The notes under the pieces were generated by a model. The model had not been told where the DNA came from. It made no database searches and worked only from the letters and a program-made list of their open reading frames with translations. Positions 31,968-37,320 of a stretch of DNA of 37,320 nt are shown in pieces. Every line of letters begins with the position of its first letter. Positions within the stretch are counted from its first letter, which is position 1. The translations under genes and the position numbers were made by a program. The DNA comes from DATNFP01 sp035606335 (GTDB taxonomy: Bacteria > Bacteroidota > Bacteroidia > Chitinophagales > Chitinophagaceae): contig DATNFP010000007.1 of the NCBI GenBank assembly GCA_035606335.1, positions 1-37,320 on the forward strand, given 5' to 3'.

Positions 31968-33398
31968 ATGAGAGTAGTAGTTATAATAATGGCACTGTTA
32001 TTTGAAGTATTAGTGACAAATGCGCAGACCTATACCGATATATCCTCTGCTACTGGCTTCAACCTTATATTGAGATCCGATAGCACTGTTTGGGGATGGG
32101 GAAATAATTTATCTGGGCAGTTAGGCACTGGCGATACCATTATGGTTACTTCCCCGCGGCCATTAGACATTAGCAGAAAATGGATAGCAATTTCAGGTGG
32201 AGGCTTTCACAGGATAGGTCTTATGGCTGACAGTACACTATGGGGATGTGGGCTAAATGCCAATTACCAACTTGGCATTTCGGCTATCACTTCTGTTGAT
32301 ACCATGATGCAGCTTAGCGCTAAGCATTGGCGTCTCATTAAAGCTGGCAGTTTCAATTCTGCTGCTATAAGAAATGACGGCACCCTTTGGATGGCAGGAT
32401 ATAATGTTTATGGCATGTTGGGTTCAGGAGATACTGTTACTCGTACAGGCTTTGTTTGCCCTGACAGCAATGTTAAGGATTGGAAAACGATTTCGGTCGG
32501 AGGCTCACATGTTTTGGCAATAAAAAATAATGGGAGCTTATGGGCATGGGGCGATAATAGCAAAGGTGAAGTAGGTTTGGGGGATACCAAAGATTTATAC
32601 TTAAAGCCAACACAGATTGGGAAAGACACAGATTGGGAACAGGTATCAGCAGGCTTTTTTTATTCCCTTGCGCTTAAAAAAGATGGTACTTTATGGTCAT
32701 GGGGTGATAATTCTTATTATGAATTAGGACGTACTACAACCGGTATTATGGATACCGTTATTACCAAAGTAAGCAATGATACTGATTGGGTATCAGCCAG
32801 CACAGGGTGCATATTTGCATTTGCCTTAAAAAAAGATGGTACGTTGTGGGGCTGGGGTAATAATGTATCTGGGCAATTAGGCATTTCATTATCAATAGGC
32901 TCTGTAACATCGCCTCAGCAGGTTGGTAGCGACAATGATTGGAAATTAATTTGTGCGGAACAAGGTTTGTCATTCAGCGCAGGGAGTTTTGTAGGTACAG
33001 AGTCAAATGGCTTAAAAGATAGCGCGAAGAGTGTATGTACTGCAGGAAGCAATCAGAATGCGGAACTCGGTAATGGCAGCCTAGGAGGCCCTGATCAGGA
33101 TTATTTTAGCTGTTCAACAGCACCGGTCGAACGAGTACCAATAAATGATTTGAAAGATAATATTCAAGTATTCCCCAATCCAGCTCTCGATCAGGTTAAC
33201 ATCAATATATCTCCTGGTATATATAGTGACAAGATGAAAATAGTAGTTGAAGATGTAAATGGGCATGTATTAATCAATCGATTCAGCACGGGCAAGAATA
33301 TTATTACATTAAACATTAGCGCACTTATTCCAGGCCTTTATTTCATTAGGATTACCAATAAGGAAAATGTATTCGTTTCAAAATTGACAAAATTATAA
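31968..33398 (+). CDS. T9SS-exported RCC1-repeat beta-propeller protein
   Basis: A 476-residue protein with a signal peptide (hydrophobic residues 2-17, cleavage after TNAQ, residue 20) and seven repeats of the RCC1 type, recognisable by W/AGxN...GxLGxGD: GWGNNLSGQLGTGDT, GCGLNANYQLG, AGYNVYGMLGSGDT, AWGDNSKGEVGLGDT, SWGDNSYYELG, GWGNNVSGQLG and AGSNQNAELGNG. These form a seven-bladed propeller. The C-terminus (about 395-476) is a type A T9SS sorting domain: IQVFPNPALDQVNI, VEDVNGHVL and GLYFIRITN. The protein is therefore probably surface-bound or released. Its ligand is unknown. ATG 31968 is preferred to GTG 31959 because it gives the cleaner signal peptide. No neighbour suggests a partner. 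Confidence 0.9.
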   Translation: MRVVVIIMALLFEVLVTNAQTYTDISSATGFNLILRSDSTVWGWGNNLSGQLGTGDTIMVTSPRPLDISRKWIAISGGGFHRIGLMADSTLWGCGLNANYQLGISAITSVDTMMQLSAKHWRLIKAGSFNSAAIRNDGTLWMAGYNVYGMLGSGDTVTRTGFVCPDSNVKDWKTISVGGSHVLAIKNNGSLWAWGDNSKGEVGLGDTKDLYLKPTQIGKDTDWEQVSAGFFYSLALKKDGTLWSWGDNSYYELGRTTTGIMDTVITKVSNDTDWVSASTGCIFAFALKKDGTLWGWGNNVSGQLGISLSIGSVTSPQQVGSDNDWKLICAEQGLSFSAGSFVGTESNGLKDSAKSVCTAGSNQNAELGNGSLGGPDQDYFSCSTAPVERVPINDLKDNIQVFPNPALDQVNINISPGIYSDKMKIVVEDVNGHVLINRFSTGKNIITLNISALIPGLYFIRITNKENVFVSKLTKL

Positions 33399-33475
33399 GA
33401 CAGTATTTATTGTCGTTTTAAGGTATCCGAATAGTTAAATGTCCTAATACAAAAGACACGGAGTATAACTAATAT

Positions 33476-33512
33476 TCCATATTGAAAATGATTGTTTAAT
33501 TTTCAATATGGA
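33476..33512. promoter_or_regulatory. Perfect 14-bp inverted repeat covering the PhnO-like start codon
   Basis: TCCATATTGAAAAT (33476-33489) is repeated inverted at 33499-33512 around a 9-base spacer. The ATG at 33508-33510 is inside the right arm. It could be an operator for a dimeric regulator or an mRNA hairpin that hides the start codon. Confidence 0.8.
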
Positions 33513-33945
33513 TAATATTCAGATCAGATCTGCGACAATAGAGGATGGAATATCTGTATATAAGCTGATATGTGAGCTTGAGAGCTACACTCTTGATAAA
33601 GAAGTTTTCAATGTGAATTTTAGACGGAACCTTAACTCCTCAAATATTCACTATCTCGTCGCCACAATGGACAATCACATTGCTGGTTTTATAAGCAGTC
33701 ATGGCCAGATATTATTACATCATGAAGGCCTTGTGTACGAAATACAGGAAATAGTTGTTAGTAATGAGCATCGAAGTAAAGGCATAGGTAAAAAATTGCT
33801 TCATGAATTAGAGTCAATTATCTCAAAAGAAGATTATAAGTTGTTAGAAGTTGCTTGCAATATGAAACGCAAGGACGCACATCGTTTTTATCTTGCAAAT
33901 GGATTTGATCAAACGCATTACAAATTCACAAAAGAAAAGCAGTAA
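33508..33945 (+). CDS. PhnO-like GNAT acetyltransferase
   Basis: A complete 145-residue GNAT enzyme. The whole sequence follows the pattern of Escherichia coli PhnO, the aminoalkylphosphonate N-acetyltransferase: RSATIEDGISVYKLICELE at the N-terminus, FNVNFRRNLNSSNIHYLVA, an H-Q-LLHH region at 65-72, VYEIQEIVVSNEHRSKGIGKKLL with the acetyl-CoA loop RSKGIGK at 89-95, and CNMKRKDAHRFYLANGFDQTHYKFTK. This comparison is from memory. In E. coli PhnO acetylates aminoalkylphosphonates; here no phosphonate-lyase or transporter gene is near, so the true substrate may be another amine. The start codon lies in a perfect inverted repeat. It ends three bases from the convergent lipoprotein gene. Confidence 0.86.
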   Translation: MDNIQIRSATIEDGISVYKLICELESYTLDKEVFNVNFRRNLNSSNIHYLVATMDNHIAGFISSHGQILLHHEGLVYEIQEIVVSNEHRSKGIGKKLLHELESIISKEDYKLLEVACNMKRKDAHRFYLANGFDQTHYKFTKEKQ

Positions 33946-33948
33946 GCA

Positions 33949-34407
33949 TTATTGAAAAGTATACGCTTTTATATACTGCATTTCTATTTGTCCCTTATCT
34001 GCGCTCACCTGGTAATAATCGTAAAAAGTTTTTTCTTTACCGAAATAGAAGCCTATTATATATGTGTATGGCCCTGTTCCTTTTTTAATAACAGGTTTCA
34101 AATGAGAACCACCGCGAGGCATGGTAAACTCATTTTTTGCAATGTTGGGACCATAAGCTGCATGTACTGAATATGTGCCATTTTTGCTGTAATTAGTTGT
34201 TACTATCTGCACTGAAAAAATGAAATGATTGAGAGTGTCCTCTTTTATAGGCATACGTGCCTGTGCAACTATTGTGTTTGGTGCAGGTGGTACATATTGA
34301 TTAGTTGTCTCTGTCGAAACAGGCTCATTTCCTTTTACAGAAGATTGGCTATTACATGCGCTAAATAATAACATCAGAATTATGGCAGCAGTTGGGCAAT
34401 ATTTCAT
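33949..34407 (-). CDS. Small unknown lipoprotein
   Basis: A 152-residue protein that starts MKYCPTAAIILMLLFSACNS, a lipoprotein signal with Cys18 in a normal lipobox (FSAC). A 45-residue low-complexity linker rich in Pro, Thr and Gln follows, then a beta-rich domain (FIFSVQIVTTNYSKNGTYSVHAAYG, then YIIGFYFGKEKTFYDYYQVS). I recognise no family. ATG 34407 is chosen, not the longer frame from 34452, because it opens the signal peptide and a promoter box ends five bases upstream. It is likely attached to the periplasmic or outer-membrane face of the envelope. Confidence 0.75.
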   Translation of the reverse strand: MKYCPTAAIILMLLFSACNSQSSVKGNEPVSTETTNQYVPPAPNTIVAQARMPIKEDTLNHFIFSVQIVTTNYSKNGTYSVHAAYGPNIAKNEFTMPRGGSHLKPVIKKGTGPYTYIIGFYFGKEKTFYDYYQVSADKGQIEMQYIKAYTFQ

Positions 34408-34412
34408 CGGCG

Positions 34413-34420
34413 CAAAAATA
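34413..34420 (-). promoter_or_regulatory. -7 promoter element of the small lipoprotein
   Basis: TATTTTTG on the minus strand matches TAnnTTTG perfectly and ends five bases before ATG 34407. No -33 TTTG is visible. Confidence 0.48.
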
Positions 34421-34499
34421 ACGGATGTACAAGTACTGTGAGAAGAGGGCAAAATAATTTTATAAAAACCTTTTAAATCACCACTCTATAAAGTTTATA

Positions 34500-34562
34500 A
34501 ATGCTTATTTCACTAAATGAAAGCATTAAATTATTTTTAGTGAGATTTACCAAACCTCCTTA
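34500..34562 (+). promoter_or_regulatory. Mutually exclusive hairpins and anti-SD-like string in the DPP III leader
   Basis: Stem A pairs AATGCTT (34500-34506) with AAGCATT (34521-34527). Stem B pairs ATTTCACTAAA (34507-34517) with TTTAGTGAGAT (34536-34546), 11 pairs with one G-T wobble. They cannot both form in full because they interleave with no linker. The string ACCTCCTTA at 34554-34562, like the 3' end of 16S rRNA, stands two bases before the ATG. Confidence 0.45.
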
Positions 34563-34564
34563 TT

Positions 34565-36670
34565 ATGAAATATAATGCCGGGATTAAAAAGTTGATTTTA
34601 TTTTATATGTTATTAGCAAGTATACAAACAACGGAATCAGGTTGTAACAACGCTGATCATCAGCATCCTGCCACAGATACAACCGCAAAACAGCAATCAG
34701 TACCAAATGATGAGAATTTTAAAGTTGAGGCAGACACTTTTGCTGATCTTCAGTTATTAAGATACCAGGTGCCTGGTTTTAATGAGCTTAGTCTGCAGCA
34801 AAAGAAGCTTGCCTATTACTTATACCAGGCTGCGCTATGCGGTCGGGATATTATTTACGACCAGAAAAGTAAATACGGCTTACTGCTGCGTAAAACCATC
34901 GAGACAATGTATGGCACTTATCACGGAGATAAAAATGATCCTAACTGGAAGGAGTTTGAGGTGTATTGTGGCCGCTTTTGGTTTAGTAATGGTAACCATC
35001 ACCATTATAGCAATGAAAAATTTATTCCTGCCTGTTCTTATGAATATTTTAGCTCTATAGTAAGAAATTCAGATACCTCTCAGTTACCTAAAAGTCAAAA
35101 TGAATCGGTAGATCAGTTTCTTGCGCGAATCAAGCCGATGGTGTATGATCTAAGTTTTGAGCCTAAGGTAGTTGATCAGCGTCCTAACGTTGATAATATA
35201 GCGCATTCCTCAAACAACTTTTACGAAAATGTAACTCAGGCAGAAGTAGAAAAATTTTATTCAAAATTTGATACTAAAGGTGACGCTCCATCTTGGGGAT
35301 TAAATAGTAAACTGATAAAACAAAACGGCACAATTGAGGAGAAAGTGTGGAAAAGTGGGGGAATGTATGGTGCTGCAATAGACCAGATAATAGGATGGTT
35401 GCAAAAAGCTGTTACCGTAGCCGAGAATGATGCTCAGAAAAAAGCATTAGATCTTTTAATACAATATTATAAAACAGGTGATCTGAAAACCTGGGATGAT
35501 TATAACATTGCATGGGTGGAGGATACAGCTTCGCGTATTGATGTTGTAAATGGCTTTATAGAAGTATACCTGGACGCAATAGGTAAAAAAGGGAGCTTCG
35601 AAAGTATTGTTTCATTAAAGGACCTGGAAGAAACAAAGCGGATAAAGGCAATAGCCGATCAGGCACAATGGTTTGAAGATAATTCACCCATTATGCCGGA
35701 ACATAAAAAGAAGAATGTAAAAGGGATTACCGCAAAGGCAATAACTACAATTGTTGAATGTGGTGATGCTGCGCCAAGCACGCCAATTGGCATCAATCTC
35801 CCTAATGCAGACTGGCTGCGCAAAGAGTATGGTTCTAAATCGGTGGCGCTTAGCAATATCGTTCATTCATACAATGTAAGCAGCGCCAAAAGCGGAATGC
35901 TAGAAGAGTTTTGTGTTGATGATACCGTATTACAACGATTGAAAAAATATGGTCCTCTTGCTTCGGATCTGCATGTTGATATGCATGAGTGTATCGGCCA
36001 TGCATCCGGCCAGATAAACAAGGGTGTTGAAACTACCGATAAAACTTTAAAGAATTATGCCTCCACGTTGGAAGAAGCGCGTGCCGATTTGGTTGGATTG
36101 TATTTCATAATGGATCAAAAGCTAATTGATATTGGCGTAATGCCAAATATGGACGTTGCAAAGGCAGAGTATGACAGCTATATTATGAATGGCTTAATGA
36201 CCCAATTGGCACGTTTGAAACCCGGCGAACAGTTAGAAGAAGCCCATATGCGTAACCGCCAGCTAATAGCTATGTGGGCTTACGAGCATGGGAAGAAAGA
36301 TAATGTGGTAGAGTTTGTTAAGAAAAACAATAAAACTTACGTAAGAGTAAACGATTATAACAAGTTGCGCCAATTATTTGGTCAGCTTCTACGTGAGATG
36401 CAACGCATTAAGTCGGAAGGAGACTATAATGCCGGTAAAAACCTGGTTGAAACTTATGGCGTGAAGGTAGACCAGGCATTACATAACGAAGTGCTGGAAC
36501 GCTACGCTAAATTGAATATCAAGCCATACAAAGGGTTTATCCAGCCTGCGCTGGTGCCTGTAATGAATGGAAATGAAATAACAGACGTAAAAGTAGAATA
36601 CCCTGAAAGCTTTTACGAGCAGATGATGGAGTATGGAAAGAAATACTCTTTCCTGCCTGTGATAAACTAA
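34565..36670 (+). CDS. Dipeptidyl peptidase III (M49 family)
   Basis: Zinc exopeptidase that removes dipeptides from the N-terminus of short peptides. The 701-residue protein carries the two M49 signatures: HECIGH at 474-479 (two zinc His and the catalytic Glu475) and EEARAD at 503-508, whose second Glu is the third zinc ligand. HECxGH and EEARAD are the bacterial forms, as in the Bacteroides thetaiotaomicron enzyme; the human motifs are HELLGH and EECRAE. The N-terminus has a hydrophobic segment (10-20) and Cys27 in TESGC, but the residue three before it is Glu, so a lipoprotein anchor is uncertain and simple periplasmic export is possible. The gene stands alone, with a bidirectional terminator after it. 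Confidence 0.95.
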   Translation: MKYNAGIKKLILFYMLLASIQTTESGCNNADHQHPATDTTAKQQSVPNDENFKVEADTFADLQLLRYQVPGFNELSLQQKKLAYYLYQAALCGRDIIYDQKSKYGLLLRKTIETMYGTYHGDKNDPNWKEFEVYCGRFWFSNGNHHHYSNEKFIPACSYEYFSSIVRNSDTSQLPKSQNESVDQFLARIKPMVYDLSFEPKVVDQRPNVDNIAHSSNNFYENVTQAEVEKFYSKFDTKGDAPSWGLNSKLIKQNGTIEEKVWKSGGMYGAAIDQIIGWLQKAVTVAENDAQKKALDLLIQYYKTGDLKTWDDYNIAWVEDTASRIDVVNGFIEVYLDAIGKKGSFESIVSLKDLEETKRIKAIADQAQWFEDNSPIMPEHKKKNVKGITAKAITTIVECGDAAPSTPIGINLPNADWLRKEYGSKSVALSNIVHSYNVSSAKSGMLEEFCVDDTVLQRLKKYGPLASDLHVDMHECIGHASGQINKGVETTDKTLKNYASTLEEARADLVGLYFIMDQKLIDIGVMPNMDVAKAEYDSYIMNGLMTQLARLKPGEQLEEAHMRNRQLIAMWAYEHGKKDNVVEFVKKNNKTYVRVNDYNKLRQLFGQLLREMQRIKSEGDYNAGKNLVETYGVKVDQALHNEVLERYAKLNIKPYKGFIQPALVPVMNGNEITDVKVEYPESFYEQMMEYGKKYSFLPVIN

Positions 36671-36675
36671 ATAAT

Positions 36676-36708
36676 AAAAAAATGGGAGCAATAAGCTCCC
36701 ATTTTTTT
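36676..36708. terminator. Bidirectional terminator after the DPP III gene
   Basis: A perfect 14-bp stem AAAAAAATGGGAGC with GCTCCCATTTTTTT around a 5-base loop. T-runs on both strands serve the DPP III gene and the convergent minus-strand gene, whose stop codon at 36707-36709 overlaps its end. Confidence 0.92.
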
Positions 36709-37320
36709 ATTCAGCAACTACTTTGTGGTCTTTTATTGTAAATGGATTTCGGAATGTAATACCATTGACAAGATAAGCAACGGGGTGCCCACTTACATAG
36801 GCAGGCGGATGCGAGGGAGCATCATTTATTAACTCCTCTACTTTTCTGCCAATAATATTTTGAGTCTCTTTATTTATTTTATTATTCGATACAACAGGCG
36901 GCATACTGTTCGATGACGGAACAATACCACCATAATCGAAGTAAACAATTTTTCCTTTTTCATTAACTACAATGTGACTGATATCTATCTGATAAATACC
37001 ATCATTTAAATCTTTAAGTTCATTTTTTAAATTGCTTAGCAGATATTCCTTTAGAATATCCCCTGTCAATGTTCCTAAAGTATTACCAAACGCTACTTCA
37101 TTGGATGTATAGATTTTTTCGCCATTTAGTTTTGAAGGTCTGTTCTCATGTAGCGCAGTTACTTTCATTTGCTGTGCTCCCGTTGAAGGGTTTATTATAT
37201 ATACTGTGTCCTGTGGGGGAAAAGATGTTTCAATCGTATTGCCATTGTAGGTAACTGTATTGCCGTGCCATTTTCTTTGACCGGAAAAACTGTTTTTAGT
37301 AAAGCATAATAAACAAATTG
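36707..37320 (-). CDS. Exported unknown protein, 5' end outside the window
   Basis: The minus-strand frame is open to the last base, so about 204 codons are visible and the ATG at 37168 is internal. The first residues in view, ICLLCFTKNSFSGQ, look like the end of a signal peptide with cleavage after the Gln. The mature part begins RKWHGNTVTYNG. A later block, DGIYQIDISHIVVNEKGKIVYFDYGGI, resembles the beta-strand of TonB C-terminal-like domains common in Bacteroidota, and the end (VAYLVNGITFRNPFTIKDHKV) is compatible with that, but I do not claim the family. The function is unknown. Confidence 0.72.
   Translation of the reverse strand, partial: ICLLCFTKNSFSGQRKWHGNTVTYNGNTIETSFPPQDTVYIINPSTGAQQMKVTALHENRPSKLNGEKIYTSNEVAFGNTLGTLTGDILKEYLLSNLKNELKDLNDGIYQIDISHIVVNEKGKIVYFDYGGIVPSSNSMPPVVSNNKINKETQNIIGRKVEELINDAPSHPPAYVSGHPVAYLVNGITFRNPFTIKDHKVVAE

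Noticed and set aside
33400..33425. Weak hairpin after the RCC1 gene (GACA/TGTC then GTTTT)
   Set aside because: A four-pair stem is too weak to call a terminator.
1..37320. CRISPR arrays, insertion sequences, prophage or toxin-antitoxin pairs
   Set aside because: I saw no regularly spaced repeats, transposase or integrase motifs, phage structural genes or paired small toxin/antitoxin frames.

Overview
The window is a stretch of AT-rich chromosome from a member of the Bacteroidota, most likely a chitinophagaceous or related gliding/soil-type lineage. Supporting signs are type IX secretion (T9SS) C-terminal sorting domains on two proteins, a PorV/PorQ-family outer-membrane protein, a DUF4421 protein, PorT-like small beta-barrels, a Rho factor with a long low-complexity insert, TAnnTTTG promoter elements, and few Shine-Dalgarno sequences. 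Nearly all genes have recognisable chromosomal families. I see no phage, insertion sequence, CRISPR array, tRNA, rRNA or defence island.

Layout. 1-4675: the 3' part of a very large T9SS-exported protein followed by a PorV/PorQ-like barrel. 4701-5665: a strong intrinsic terminator, then greA and a HIT-family gene. 5671-6761 (minus): an ABM-domain protein and a divergent SAM-hydrolase-family protein, coupled by a 4-nt overlap. 6907-11576: a beta-helix lipoprotein, idi, an Omp85-type barrel without obvious POTRA domains, and a DUF4421 protein. 11643-16402 (minus): gltX, two related outer-membrane barrels flanking a repeat- and palindrome-rich spacer, an unlisted 59-codon membrane protein with a GldL-like HWPG motif, and a class IV aminotransferase. 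16499-19531: an LpxD-family acyltransferase, a RimJ/RimL-type acetyltransferase and purH. 19571-25959 (minus): comEC, a TPR protein and a fused 3-hydroxyacyl-CoA dehydrogenase/enoyl-CoA hydratase, probably one transcription unit. 26094-27411 (minus): a small unknown protein and an aldose-epimerase-like protein. 27534-31544 (plus): pheS, an SDR-family reductase and rho with a strong terminator. 31545-37320: an accessory-looking tail with a secreted RCC1-propeller protein, a PhnO-like acetyltransferase, a small lipoprotein, dipeptidyl peptidase III and the 3' part of an exported unknown.

How it fits together. Envelope and secretion functions (T9SS cargo, PorV/PorQ, Omp85, PorT-like barrels, lipoproteins, LpxD family) are interleaved with information-processing and metabolic genes (greA, gltX, pheS, rho, purH, idi). 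There is no single large novel system that I can defend. The best candidates for a second look are small and regulatory: a perfect 14-bp inverted repeat that contains the start codon of the PhnO-like gene; an intrinsic terminator sitting in front of greA; competing hairpins in the dipeptidyl peptidase III leader; TAnnTTTG elements so close to ATG codons that several messages look leaderless; a SAM-hydrolase homologue that seems to have lost two of its three catalytic residues; and the HWPG micro-protein. All promoter, terminator and structure calls were made by eye and no folding or homology search was run.
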